From Microbacteriaceae bacterium (GTDB lineage: Bacteria; Actinomycetota; Actinomycetes; Actinomycetales; Microbacteriaceae), in contig WQZN01000008.1 of the NCBI GenBank assembly GCA_009780695.1, forward strand, positions 1 through 64,000: a stretch of 64,000 nucleotides of DNA, written 5' to 3'. The notes beneath the pieces are model-generated. The model was given only the letters and a program-made list of their open reading frames with translations, was not told the DNA's origin and ran no database searches. The first letter of the stretch is position 1; each line of letters opens with the position of its first letter. Below, piece after piece: positions 29,636-39,929 of the stretch. Made by a program: the position numbers and the translations under genes.

Positions 29636-30748
29636 ATGTCGATCGCCTCACACCCCACCGAGACCATCAGCGCCGTCACGACCAGCGGCTGGGACGACTT
29701 CGTGAAGGGCTGGGACCAGTTCTTCGCGCACCAGCCCGGCATCCTCATCGGCAAAGCCGCGCAGGTGGTGATCATCGCCCTGTGCGCGATCCTCGCCGCG
29801 TGGCTGCTGCGCATCGCGATCAAGCACATCGTGCACCGCATCGTCACGACCGTGAAGAAGGCGCAGGGGGTCGAGACGACGCAGGCCCTGCAGGTGTCCC
29901 CCGTCGCGACGATCCGCGTCGTGCAGCGCACGCGCACGCTCGGCTCGGTGCTCAGCAACATCGCGAACGTGACAATCACGGTCATCGCGCTCATGCTGAT
30001 CCTCAGCGTCATGGCGCCGAACGTGCTCGGCTCGCTCGCGCTTCTCTCCGCCGCCGTCGGTGCGGGCCTCGGCTTCGGCGCGCAGAACGTCGTCGGCGAC
30101 GTCTTCAACGGCCTGCTCATGGTGATGGAGGACCAGCTCGGCGTCGGCGACATCGTCGAGGCCGGCATGGTCAGCCTCGCGACCGACGGCGTCGTCGAGG
30201 CCGTCGGCATCCGCACGACCCAGATCCGCGACGTCAACGGCACGCTCTGGTACGTGCGCAACGGCCAGATCCTGCGCATCGGCAACATGTCGCAGGGCTG
30301 GGCGCGCGTGCTCGTCGACGTCGCCGTCGGCTACGACAACGACGTCGACGCCGTGCAGGCCAAGCTGCTCGAGACGGCGGAGAGCCTCGCGCGCGACCCG
30401 AAGTGGCGGGTGCGCATCATCGAGCGGCCCGAGATCTGGGGCATCCAGTCGATCGCCGCCGACATGATCGTGCTGCGGGTCGCCATGAAGGTGCGCTCGA
30501 CCGCCCGCGACGACGTCGCGCACGAGCTCAACGCGCGCATCTTCCAGACGGTGCGCGACGAGGGCGTCACCACGCCGGCCCTCACCAACCCGATCCTCAC
30601 CGGCTTCCAGAACATCTCCTCAGTGAACGGCGCGCACCCGCCGCGCACGCGCCCGCTGCCCACGGTCGCCGAGCAGCCCGCCAAGCCGAAGCGCACCCGC
30701 ACGCCGCGGCGCAAGCCCGGCACGCCCGAAGGGAGCGCGGACGAGTGA
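29636..30748 (+). CDS. MscS family mechanosensitive ion channel
   Basis: A 370-residue channel protecting against hypo-osmotic shock. Membrane segments lie near residues 40-60, 105-125 and 130-150; the pore helix and upper beta domain show GLGFGAQNVVGDVFNGLLMV. The C-terminal 45 residues are Pro/Arg-rich and probably unstructured (TRTPRRKPGTPEG). The end overlaps the globin GTG by 4 bases. Confidence 0.92.
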   Translation: MSIASHPTETISAVTTSGWDDFVKGWDQFFAHQPGILIGKAAQVVIIALCAILAAWLLRIAIKHIVHRIVTTVKKAQGVETTQALQVSPVATIRVVQRTRTLGSVLSNIANVTITVIALMLILSVMAPNVLGSLALLSAAVGAGLGFGAQNVVGDVFNGLLMVMEDQLGVGDIVEAGMVSLATDGVVEAVGIRTTQIRDVNGTLWYVRNGQILRIGNMSQGWARVLVDVAVGYDNDVDAVQAKLLETAESLARDPKWRVRIIERPEIWGIQSIAADMIVLRVAMKVRSTARDDVAHELNARIFQTVRDEGVTTPALTNPILTGFQNISSVNGAHPPRTRPLPTVAEQPAKPKRTRTPRRKPGTPEGSADE

Positions 30749-31203
30749 CGGATGCCGCACACGAGCAGTCGCAGCGCATGGCCGCGCCGCTCACCCTCCG
30801 CTCCTCGCTCGGCGGGGAGCGCGCCGAGGGCTCGTTCTACGAGCAGGTCGGCGGTCACGAGACCTTCGTGAGACTCGTGCACGCCTTCTATGCGGGCGTC
30901 GCCGATGACCCCGAGCTGAGGGCGATGTACCCCGAAGAGGATCTCGGGCCGGCCGAACGCCGCCTGCTGATGTTCCTCGAGCAGTACTGGGGCGGCCCGA
31001 CGACCTACTCGCAGGAACGCGGCCACCCGCGGCTGCGCATGCGGCATCACCCCTTCGCGGTGACGCCCGCGGCGCGCGACAGCTGGCTCGCGCACATGCG
31101 CGCAGCCGTCGCCACGCTCGGGCTCGCTCCCCTCCACGAGGCGACGCTCTGGGACTACCTCGATCGCGCGGCTCACGCGATGGTGAATACTCTCGAGGCG
31201 TGA
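30745..31203 (+). CDS. Group II truncated hemoglobin
   Basis: A 152-residue globin. YEQVGGHETFVRLVHAFY holds the B10 region, and RLRMRHHPFAVTPAARDSWL holds the proximal histidine and the G8 Trp of group II (TrbO) globins. The family binds O2 or NO. An N-terminal extension of about 25 residues precedes the fold; an internal ATG at 30778 would shorten it. Overlaps both neighbours by 4 bases (GTGA). Confidence 0.9.
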   Translation: MTDAAHEQSQRMAAPLTLRSSLGGERAEGSFYEQVGGHETFVRLVHAFYAGVADDPELRAMYPEEDLGPAERRLLMFLEQYWGGPTTYSQERGHPRLRMRHHPFAVTPAARDSWLAHMRAAVATLGLAPLHEATLWDYLDRAAHAMVNTLEA

Positions 31204-32861
31204 CTGAACAACGGACAACGGAGTCCGCGGACGCCATCGTCGTCGGCCACGGCCTCGCGGGGCTCGTGGCCGCCTGCGAGCTGCTCGACGCCGGGCGCCG
31301 CGTCATCCTCATCGACCAGGAACCGGCCGTCGCGCTCGGCGGTCAGGCGTTCTGGTCGTTCGGCGGGCTGTTCCTCGTCGACTCGCCCGAGCAGCGGCGC
31401 CTCGGCGTGCACGACTCGATCGAGCTCGCGCGGCAGGACTGGTTCGGCTCGGCCGGCTTCGACCGCGACAGCGACGCCTGGGGGCGGCGCTGGGCCGAGG
31501 CGTACCTCGAGTTCGCGGCAGGCGAGAAGCGCGCGTGGCTGCGCGAGCGCGGCATCCGCATCTTCCCGCTCGTCGGCTGGGCCGAACGGGGCGGCTCGAG
31601 CGCCGGCGGCCACGGCAACTCGGTGCCGCGCTTCCACGTGACGTGGGGCACGGGGCCGGGCGTCGTCGAGCCGTTCGCGCGGCGGGTGCAGGATGCCGCG
31701 GCCGTCGGCGTCCTCACGCTCCGCCACCGTCGTCGCGTCGACGAGCTGATCGTCGAGGGCGGGGCGGTTGTGGGCGTGCGCGGGGCGGTGCTCGCCGACG
31801 ACGACATCGAGCGCGGGCGGTCGTCGAACCGCGAGGTCGTGGGCGACTTCGAGCTGCGCGCGCCGGCCGTGATCCTCGCGACGGGCGGCATCGGCGGCAA
31901 CCACGAGCTCGTGCGGAAGGCGTGGCCCGAGCGGCTCGGCACTCCCCCGGCGCACCTGATCTCCGGCGTGCCCGCGCACGTCGACGGGCGCATGCTCGGC
32001 ATCGCCGAGAGCGCCGGCGCCCGCCTCGTCAACGGCGATCGGATGTGGCACTACGTCGAAGGCATCAGGAACTGGGCGCCGATCTGGCCCCTGCACGGCA
32101 TCCGGATCCTGCCCGGGCCGTCGTCGATGTGGTTCGACGCGCTCGGGCGTCGGCTGCCCGCCCCGAACTTCCCCGGATACGACACGCTCGCGACCCTCGA
32201 GCACATTCAGAAGACGGGCTACGACCACAGCTGGTTCGTGCTGACGCAGAAGATCATCGAAAAGGAGTTCGCGCTCTCGGGCAGCGAGCAGAACCCCGAT
32301 CTCACGGGGCGCGACCTGCGCAAGGTGCTGCGGCGCGTCGGTCCCGGTGCGCCCGAGCCCGTCGAGGCGTTCAAGCGGCACGGCGCCGACTTCGTGGTCG
32401 CCGACACGCTCGAGGCGCTGTTCGACGGCATGCTGAGCAAGACGGATGCCCCGCTCGACACCGCGTTGATCGAGCGGCAGCTGCGTGAGCGCGACCGGGA
32501 GCTCGCGAACCCGTACTCGAAGGACCCGCAGCTCGCGGGCATCATGGGCGCCCGCCGTTATCTCGGCGATCGGCTCGGCCGCGTCGCGGCGCCGCACCGG
32601 ATCCTCGACCCGAAGGCCGGGCCGCTCATCGCGGTCAAGCTGCACATCCTGACGCGGAAGAGCCTCGGCGGCATCCAGACCGACCTGGACGCGCGCGTGC
32701 TGACGTCGGCGGGCACACCGCTGCCCGGGCTGTATGCCGCGGGCGAGGTCGCCGGTTTCGGCGGCGGCGGCATGCACGGCTACCGCGCGCTCGAGGGCAC
32801 CTTCCTCGGCGGATGCCTGTTCAGCGGCCGGGTCGCGGGGCGAGCAGCGGCGAAGGCGTGA
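31200..32861 (+). CDS. FAD-binding dehydrogenase (fumarate reductase / ketosteroid dehydrogenase-like)
   Basis: A 553-residue flavoprotein. The dinucleotide fold is AIVVGHGLAGLVAACELLDAG, followed by EPAVALGGQAFWSFGG; a second nucleotide contact is ILATGGIGGNHELV, and the C-terminal FAD loop is GLYAAGEVAGFGGGGMHGY. The substrate is unknown; relatives are annotated as FAD-binding dehydrogenases (COG3573). It is the last gene of the channel-globin-flavoprotein operon. Confidence 0.9.
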   Translation: MTEQRTTESADAIVVGHGLAGLVAACELLDAGRRVILIDQEPAVALGGQAFWSFGGLFLVDSPEQRRLGVHDSIELARQDWFGSAGFDRDSDAWGRRWAEAYLEFAAGEKRAWLRERGIRIFPLVGWAERGGSSAGGHGNSVPRFHVTWGTGPGVVEPFARRVQDAAAVGVLTLRHRRRVDELIVEGGAVVGVRGAVLADDDIERGRSSNREVVGDFELRAPAVILATGGIGGNHELVRKAWPERLGTPPAHLISGVPAHVDGRMLGIAESAGARLVNGDRMWHYVEGIRNWAPIWPLHGIRILPGPSSMWFDALGRRLPAPNFPGYDTLATLEHIQKTGYDHSWFVLTQKIIEKEFALSGSEQNPDLTGRDLRKVLRRVGPGAPEPVEAFKRHGADFVVADTLEALFDGMLSKTDAPLDTALIERQLRERDRELANPYSKDPQLAGIMGARRYLGDRLGRVAAPHRILDPKAGPLIAVKLHILTRKSLGGIQTDLDARVLTSAGTPLPGLYAAGEVAGFGGGGMHGYRALEGTFLGGCLFSGRVAGRAAAKA

Positions 32862-32874
32862 GGCCCGAGGCGGC

Positions 32875-33531
32875 TCAGCCCTTCAGCGTCCACGGCACGC
32901 GCTTGACGAGCACGTGGCCGCGGCGCAGCGACAGCCTGGTCCAGGTGCCGACCTCGTAGATCGGCACGGTCTCGTCGGGCTCGGCGAGGAAGCCGAGCGA
33001 GTCGGCGGCGAAGGCGACGCCGGCGGGCACGTCGAAGAGCTCCTCGATGGGCGCGCCCCACACCGAGCCGCGCACCCGCCACACGAGCTGCTCGCCCGTG
33101 CCCTCGGGGATCGCGCGTGCGACCTCGTCGACGCCCTCGGCCGCGACACGCTTCAGCAGGCCGGCATCCGTCTCGCCCACCTGCTGCCAGCCGCCTCGGG
33201 GCGGCGAGATGCCCGCCCACGTGACCGTCGACACCTCGAGCGGCATGCGGATCTCGGCGTGGTCGGCGCGCGCAAGGCGGTCGAGCAGCGAACGGGTCGG
33301 CACCACGGAGTCGAAGGCCGCCTCGCCATCGGTCTGGAAGACGCGCAGGCCGAGCACGGTGGGGGTCTGGTCGAGCAGTCCGTGCGGATAGAGCACTGCC
33401 GTGTAGACGGCGAGCACGCCGTGGTCGGCGACGAGCCGGACCGAGCCGTTCTCGACCCTTCCCGCGCGGCCGAGATACGTCTGCAGATCAGCGACGGCCT
33501 GAGCGTCGGCGAGCGAAAAAGTCGAGGTCAT
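32875..33531 (-). CDS. Conserved hypothetical protein
   Basis: A 218-residue soluble protein without signal peptide or membrane segment. Motifs that stand out are LPTRSLL-like VVPTRSLLDRLAR, TVTWAGISPPRGGWQ and EQLVWRVRGSVWGAPIEE. I do not recognise a domain. It is divergent from tesB, with only 23 bases between the two start codons, and its TATTCA box (33537-33542) overlaps the tesB -10 box. Confidence 0.75.
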   Translation of the reverse strand: MTSTFSLADAQAVADLQTYLGRAGRVENGSVRLVADHGVLAVYTAVLYPHGLLDQTPTVLGLRVFQTDGEAAFDSVVPTRSLLDRLARADHAEIRMPLEVSTVTWAGISPPRGGWQQVGETDAGLLKRVAAEGVDEVARAIPEGTGEQLVWRVRGSVWGAPIEELFDVPAGVAFAADSLGFLAEPDETVPIYEVGTWTRLSLRRGHVLVKRVPWTLKG

Positions 33532-33536
33532 GTCTC

Positions 33537-33546
33537 TGAATAGACT
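33537..33546. promoter_or_regulatory. Overlapping divergent -10 boxes
   Basis: TAGACT (33541-33546, plus strand) lies 8 bases before tesB, and TATTCA (33537-33542, minus strand) lies 5 bases before the divergent gene. The two boxes share two base pairs. Confidence 0.45.
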
Positions 33547-33554
33547 ACGAGACC

Positions 33555-34439
33555 ATGGACCCCGTTGCCGCGATGCTGCAGACGCTCGACCTCGCCGACA
33601 CGGGCGCGCGGACCACGGAGGACATCTTCACGGGGCCGAGCCAGTGGATGCCGCACGGCCGGGTCTTCGGCGGTCAGGTGCTCGCGCAGTCCGTCGTCGC
33701 GGCCTCGCGCACGCTGCCCGACGACCGGCTCATCCACTCGCTGCACGGCTATTTCCTGCGGCCCGGCGACGTCGCCAAGGGCGTGACGCTCGGCGTCGAC
33801 CGCATCCACGACGGGCGCTCGTTCTCGACCCGCCGGGTGCAGACCTTCCAGGACGGGGTGCCGATCATGTCTCTGATCGCCTCTTTCCAGGTCGCGCAGG
33901 GCGGCGTCGACCACCAGGAGAACGCCCCCGAAGACGTGCCAGAGCCCGAGTCCCTCCCGAGTGTGCACGAGCACCTCGCGGGCAGCGAGCACCCCGCCGC
34001 CCAGTTCTGGACCCAGGCCCGGCCCTTCGACATCCGCTACATCGACGTGCCCGTCTACCTGCCGTCCCCCGACACCGGCGAGCGGGTCGCGCGGCAGGCC
34101 GTGTGGCTGAAGGCGAAGGCGAAGCTGCCCGACGACCCGGTGATCCACCGCGCGGCGATGGCGTACGCCAGCGACTACACGATCCTCGAGCCGGCGATCC
34201 GCCGCCACGGCCTCGCCTGGGCGACCCCCGGGCTCAAGATGGCCAGCCTCGACCATGCGATGTGGTGGCACCGCGAGGCGCGCGCCGACGAGTGGCTGCT
34301 GTACGTCGAGGACTCGCCGAGCGCCCAGGGCGGCCGCGGGCTGGCTCACGCGCGGATCTACCGGCAGGACGGGAAGCTCGCCGCATCCGTCGCCCAGGAG
34401 GGCATGCTGCGCGTGCCCGACGACGTTACAGCGCGCTGA
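33555..34439 (+). CDS. tesB: Acyl-CoA thioesterase II
   Basis: A 294-residue double-hotdog enzyme that hydrolyses acyl-CoA. The N-terminal RVFGGQVLAQSVVAAS and SLHGYFLRPGD are typical TesB motifs, RSFSTRRVQTFQDG follows, and the C-terminal half carries SLDHAMWWHR and GGRGLAHARIY. The length is normal. It starts from its own near-start promoter and is followed by the Rieske lipoprotein after 26 bases. Confidence 0.95.
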   Translation: MDPVAAMLQTLDLADTGARTTEDIFTGPSQWMPHGRVFGGQVLAQSVVAASRTLPDDRLIHSLHGYFLRPGDVAKGVTLGVDRIHDGRSFSTRRVQTFQDGVPIMSLIASFQVAQGGVDHQENAPEDVPEPESLPSVHEHLAGSEHPAAQFWTQARPFDIRYIDVPVYLPSPDTGERVARQAVWLKAKAKLPDDPVIHRAAMAYASDYTILEPAIRRHGLAWATPGLKMASLDHAMWWHREARADEWLLYVEDSPSAQGGRGLAHARIYRQDGKLAASVAQEGMLRVPDDVTAR

Positions 34440-34465
34440 TAACCGCCCGCGGAATGATGGATCCC

Positions 34466-34909
34466 ATGACTCACGTGACCCGCCGCACCGCCCTCGCGAT
34501 CGGCGGCGCCGCCGCCACCGGCCTCGGCCTCGCGGCGTGCTCGGCTGTCGGCGGCTCGAACGGCGGATCGGGCGACGCCGGGGTGCAGCCGACCAAGGAT
34601 GCCTCGGGCAAGCCCTCCATCGCCGCCTCGCAGGTGCCGGTCGGCGGCTCGGTCATCGTGCAGACGGGCTCCGGTTCCGACCCCGCGATCGCCGTGGCCC
34701 AGCCCTCGAAGGGTCAGTTCGTCGCGCACACGGCCGTGTGCACACACCAGGGCTGCATCGTGGCGGCTGCCGGCGCCGACCTGCAGTGCCCCTGCCACGG
34801 CTCCAAGTTCGACGCGTTCACCGGCAAGGTCGTGAACGGCCCCGCGTCGCTGCCGCTGGACGCGGTCGCCGTCACGGTGAACGGCGACCGCATCGAGTTC
34901 ACGGCCTAG
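34466..34909 (+). CDS. Tat-exported Rieske 2Fe-2S lipoprotein
   Basis: A 147-residue protein. The N-terminus is a twin-arginine signal (HVTRRTALAIGG) that ends in a lipobox, GLAAC, so it is probably exported folded and lipid-anchored. After a Gly/Ser linker the Rieske domain binds its cluster with CTHQGC and CPCHGS. No partner cytochrome or oxygenase lies nearby. Starts at ATG 34454 or 34457 are also in frame. Its stop shares the palindrome CTAG with the convergent gene. Confidence 0.9.
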   Translation: MTHVTRRTALAIGGAAATGLGLAACSAVGGSNGGSGDAGVQPTKDASGKPSIAASQVPVGGSVIVQTGSGSDPAIAVAQPSKGQFVAHTAVCTHQGCIVAAAGADLQCPCHGSKFDAFTGKVVNGPASLPLDAVAVTVNGDRIEFTA

Positions 34910-35438
34910 CTGCGGCCCGAGCCGCGGCGGAAGGTCAACGGCTCGCCGAGGTACGGCTCCCACGCGGCGCGCTCTTCGGCGCTGATGCGGCGCGGGCGCC
35001 CCGTCTCGGCGTCCACCAGCACGAGCGTCGTCGCGGCGCGCGCGTAGAGCACGTGCTCGCGCGCGGTGAGCGGCGAGTGCACCTCGTAATAGAGCTCCAT
35101 GCTGGCGCCGCCCAGGCGGCCGACCCAGATCTGGATGTCGAGCGGCGAGCGCAGGAACGGCACCTGCGCGAGGTACTCGATCTCCTGATGGGCGAGCACG
35201 CTGAGCGTACCCTCGCCCGGCTTGGAGCGCAGCACCGCGGTGTCGGCGAAGGCGCCGGGCTCGAGGTGGCCCTCTTCGTCGGGGTCGCCGGCCCAGAACG
35301 CCTGCACGCGGGCGTCCTCGAAGAAGCGCAGCATCGCCACGTTGTTGACATGGCCGTACGCGTCGAGGTCGCTGAAGCGCATGACCGTGGGAACGTGGAT
35401 GCGCGGCCCCACGGTCATGCCTGCGTCGGTGTCGGCCA

Positions 35439-35439
<1 letters not shown>
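34906..35439 (-). CDS. 4-hydroxybenzoyl-CoA-type thioesterase
   Basis: A 177-residue single-hotdog protein. The motif MRFSDLDAYGHVNNVAMLRFFEDAR contains the catalytic Asp region of the 4-hydroxybenzoyl-CoA thioesterase / YbgC group. Start ATG 35437-35439 overlaps the ettA stop by one base. The substrate is unknown; cotranscription with ettA is likely. Confidence 0.88.
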
Positions 35440-37121
<1,682 letters not shown>

Positions 37122-37183
37122 GAGTGACGAGTTTATCGGGCGAGGGATGCCGGGTTCGTCCGAGTCCGCAACGGGCGCCCACC

Positions 37184-37696
37184 TCAGTTGCCGAGGTTGC
37201 CGCCGCCGTTCGCGACCTTCGGGTTCGAGCCGCCGACCAGGCAGCCGCCGGAGCCGAGCACCGGAGCCACCAGCGAGTGGTAGCCGTCGACCTGGGTGCC
37301 CCATTGCCCGATCAGGCATTCCTTGCCGAGCTGGGCCGCGACCAGGATCGAACCCGGCTGCAGGTCGGCGCTCGTCCTGGAGGCGCTGTACTGCATCGTC
37401 GACCGCTCGAACCCGACGGCGGCGAGGGCGGCCTCGACGGCCGGACCGTCGGCCTGTGCGTTCTTCTTGACCGTTGCCCTGATGGTGGCGTCGAACAACG
37501 GCTGGTTGTCCGCCGCGGAGCCCTTGAGATCGACGCGGGTCGCCGGTGGCGCCGAGGTGACCGGCGCGGTCGGCTGCATCGTCCACTCGGTCTGCACCGG
37601 CTGGGCGCCCGTGCCGAGTGCCGAGGTGCACCCCGCCAACGCGAAGGCGGCACCGACCGCGCCCGCTGCGACGACCGCTCGGATGACTCCGCGCAT
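37184..37696 (-). CDS. Putative lipoprotein
   Basis: A 170-residue protein with a basic N-terminus, a hydrophobic stretch and the lipobox ALAGC near residue 23, then a Pro/Thr-rich linker and a domain with two cysteines (KECLIGQWG and GSGGCLVGG) that could form a disulfide. GAGAGGGG precedes the ATG. Uncharacterised actinobacterial lipoproteins look similar; no function can be assigned. Confidence 0.78.
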   Translation of the reverse strand: MRGVIRAVVAAGAVGAAFALAGCTSALGTGAQPVQTEWTMQPTAPVTSAPPATRVDLKGSAADNQPLFDATIRATVKKNAQADGPAVEAALAAVGFERSTMQYSASRTSADLQPGSILVAAQLGKECLIGQWGTQVDGYHSLVAPVLGSGGCLVGGSNPKVANGGGNLGN

Positions 37697-37760
37697 CAGA
37701 CCCCTCTCGGCTCTCCACCCCGGGCCGGCATCGGCCCCGGTCGAGTCTACGGATGGGTGC

Positions 37761-38429
37761 TCAGAAGGGGATGCGAGCCGCTGCGTCCTCGTCCTCGTCC
37801 TCGTCCTCGTCGAGATCGTCGAGCTCGGCCGTGCCTCCGCCGCCCAGTTCGCCGGTCGCCGCGTCGGCGATGAGGCCGTAAGCGGTGGGCTGGCCGGCGT
37901 CGGCAGTCGTCGCCGACCCGAGGGAGAGGTTCGGCATCCAATCGGCGACGCCCGATGCGGGCGCGGCCTCGGGCGCATACGCGGCGGCGGCCGCGGTGAA
38001 GCCCTCCGGTTCCGACGGGAACTCCTCCCCCGGGGCCTGCTGCTCGCCGTCGTGCGCCCCGCCGCGCTTGGACGGCGTGCGCGCGAACCCGGTCGCCTTG
38101 CCCCAGCGCAGGTCGTGGCCGATGCCGTCCGCCGTGATCTCGACGTCGAGGCCGCTCTTGTCGCCGGCGCTCCACTCCGAGACCTTGAGCTGGCCGTTCA
38201 CGATGATCGGATCGCCCTTCTTGAGCGAGGCGAACGCGTTGATCGCAAGCTCGCGGAAGCACGACACCGAGTACCACGACGTGTTCGTCGTCTCCCAGAC
38301 GCCGGTCGACGTGTTGAGCCGCCTGGTCGAACTGCCCAGTCGGAAGTTCGAGACCGCGAGGTTGTTGCCCACGATCTTGAACGACGGCGGGGTGGCGACG
38401 AAGCCCTGGACGGTGATGGATGCGCTCAT
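37761..38429 (-). CDS. ssb: Single-stranded DNA-binding protein
   Basis: A 222-residue protein. The OB fold covers about residues 1-110 (ITVQGFVATPPSFKIV, FRLGSSTRRLN, KKGDPIIVNGQLKVSEW). A disordered middle leads to an acidic repeat (LDEDEDEDEDAAARIPF), the conserved partner-recruiting tip. Because the N-terminal domain differs from the PriB-like major SSB beside rpsF, this is probably the second actinobacterial SSB. GGAAGGA precedes ATG 38427-38429. Confidence 0.92.
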   Translation of the reverse strand: MSASITVQGFVATPPSFKIVGNNLAVSNFRLGSSTRRLNTSTGVWETTNTSWYSVSCFRELAINAFASLKKGDPIIVNGQLKVSEWSAGDKSGLDVEITADGIGHDLRWGKATGFARTPSKRGGAHDGEQQAPGEEFPSEPEGFTAAAAAYAPEAAPASGVADWMPNLSLGSATTADAGQPTAYGLIADAATGELGGGGTAELDDLDEDEDEDEDAAARIPF

Positions 38430-38506
38430 CGGAAATCCTTCCTGTGGTGCGCCGGGCGGCGCTTTCCGACGAGTGTCATCGGCCGCGACATCCGCTCGCA
38501 CGACGA

Positions 38507-38545
38507 AGGCCGCGGATCGGGGACAACTCCCCCGGCCCGCGGCCT
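38507..38545 (-). terminator. Terminator downstream of msrA
   Basis: An outer 9-bp stem (38507-38515 and 38537-38545) and an inner 5-bp stem (38518-38522 and 38530-38534) lie between msrA and ssb, 22 bases after the msrA stop. Confidence 0.7.
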
Positions 38546-38567
38546 GTGTGCGGGAAGACCCGCGCGG

Positions 38568-39095
38568 CTACGCGACGCGCACGTACTCCGAGAAGGCCTT
38601 CCGCACCTTGTTGACCTTCGGGACGGCCACCGCGAGGCAGTAGCCCTGGCCCGGGTTCTTGGCGAAGAAGTCCTGGTGGTAGTCCTCAGCGCGGTAGAAC
38701 TCGCCGAGCGGCTCGAGCGTGGTGACGATGCCGCCGTCCCAGATCTCGGCGGCACGCTCGAGCGCCGCCTCGAAGAGCTGCTTCTGCTCGTCGTCGGCGT
38801 AGAACATCGCCGAGCGGTACTGCGTGCCGACATCCGCACCCTGGCGGTTCAGCTGACGCGGGTCGTGCAGCGTGAAGAACGCGTCGAGGATGACGGAGGC
38901 CGGGATGACGCTCTCGTCGAAGGTGACGGCGACGGCCTCGGCGTGCCCGGTCGTGCCCGTGCACACGAGCTCGTAGCTCGGGGCGACGGCCGTGCCGCCC
39001 GTGTAGCCGCTCACGACGTCGCTCACGCCGTCGAGGGTGCGGTACACGGCGTCGAGGCACCAGAAACAGCCGCCTGCCAGAACGAAGGTCTGCAT
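38568..39095 (-). CDS. msrA: Peptide methionine (S)-sulfoxide reductase
   Basis: A 175-residue repair enzyme reducing Met-S-sulfoxide. The catalytic cysteine is in LAGGCFWCLDAVY, with GYTGGTAVAPSYELVCTGTTGHAEAV and AEDYHQDFF further on. A resolving cysteine is seen in PGQGYCLAVA. I chose ATG 39093-39095, because AAAGGA lies at proper distance; ATG 39104 would sit directly against it. Confidence 0.94.
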   Translation of the reverse strand: MQTFVLAGGCFWCLDAVYRTLDGVSDVVSGYTGGTAVAPSYELVCTGTTGHAEAVAVTFDESVIPASVILDAFFTLHDPRQLNRQGADVGTQYRSAMFYADDEQKQLFEAALERAAEIWDGGIVTTLEPLGEFYRAEDYHQDFFAKNPGQGYCLAVAVPKVNKVRKAFSEYVRVA

Positions 39096-39133
39096 GGTCG
39101 TCATCCTTTCGTGGGGTGTTGTCCACAATGCCA

Positions 39134-39153
39134 AACCGCGGCACGCCGCGGTT
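39134..39153. repeat. Short perfect inverted repeat between divergent genes
   Basis: An 8-bp perfect palindrome (39134-39141 and 39146-39153) with a CACG centre lies between msrA and the divergent membrane-protein gene. It may be an operator or a hairpin; nothing else supports a role. Confidence 0.3.
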
Positions 39154-39194
39154 AGTTCCCGGGCCGCGAACCGGCCTCGAATTACCCTCAGCCC

Positions 39195-39887
39195 ATGCAG
39201 CTGTGGAACGACTTCGTGACCTGGATCTCCGACTCCGCGAACGAGCCCGTGATCTTCGCCGTGGCCATCCTCCTCGTCGGCATCGTGGTCTCCGGACTGC
39301 TCGCCGGCTGGATCGCCCGCGGCACCGTGCGGGGCATGCTCGCGCGCACCGAGCGGCAGCAGAAGGCGGCGGCGATCGCCGCGCTGGTGGATGCCGCGAC
39401 CGAGGCCTCCGTGTGGAACAGCCTCACCCCCGCCGAGCAGGTGCTGAGCGACCGCGCAGTCGGGCAGGCCGACATCCTCGTGCGCCTGCTGCCCGTCAAG
39501 GGCGCCGCCATCGCGGCCAGCTGGGCGACGCACCAGCTCGCCGAGATGAAGCGCAACTCGGCCACGTTCGGCTATCAGCTCGACCCCGCCGTCGCCGAGT
39601 TCCGCGACCGTCTCATCGAGTGGCAGAAGCGTCCGGGCAGCGCCAAGCGGATCTTCTCGGGTGACCTCGAGCGCTGGCGCTTCGAGTCGGGCACGCCCAC
39701 CGGCCAGCTCGATGCCCAGCAGGACGCCTGGGTCGCCAAGCAGCACCACGAGAAGTACACGCCCGCGCCGGCGCCGATCGACCCGCTCAGCCAGCCCACC
39801 GTGGCGATGTCGACGCTGCCGGCCGCACCGCAGTACCTCCACGAGCAGGCGGCACAGGCCGCCGAGCCCGAGCGCTACACCGCCTAG
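39195..39887 (+). CDS. Membrane-anchored hypothetical protein
   Basis: A 230-residue protein with one membrane segment near residues 18-40 (FAVAILLVGIVVSGLLAGWI), a basic cytoplasmic start and a charged helical domain. The C-terminal third is Pro/Ala/Gln-rich. I recognise no domain. It lies upstream of nadE in the same direction with 42 bases between. Confidence 0.72.
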   Translation: MQLWNDFVTWISDSANEPVIFAVAILLVGIVVSGLLAGWIARGTVRGMLARTERQQKAAAIAALVDAATEASVWNSLTPAEQVLSDRAVGQADILVRLLPVKGAAIAASWATHQLAEMKRNSATFGYQLDPAVAEFRDRLIEWQKRPGSAKRIFSGDLERWRFESGTPTGQLDAQQDAWVAKQHHEKYTPAPAPIDPLSQPTVAMSTLPAAPQYLHEQAAQAAEPERYTA

Positions 39888-39929
39888 CGAATCCGGAGCA
39901 CCCGGGGGCCCGTCTGCCAGACTTGCTGC

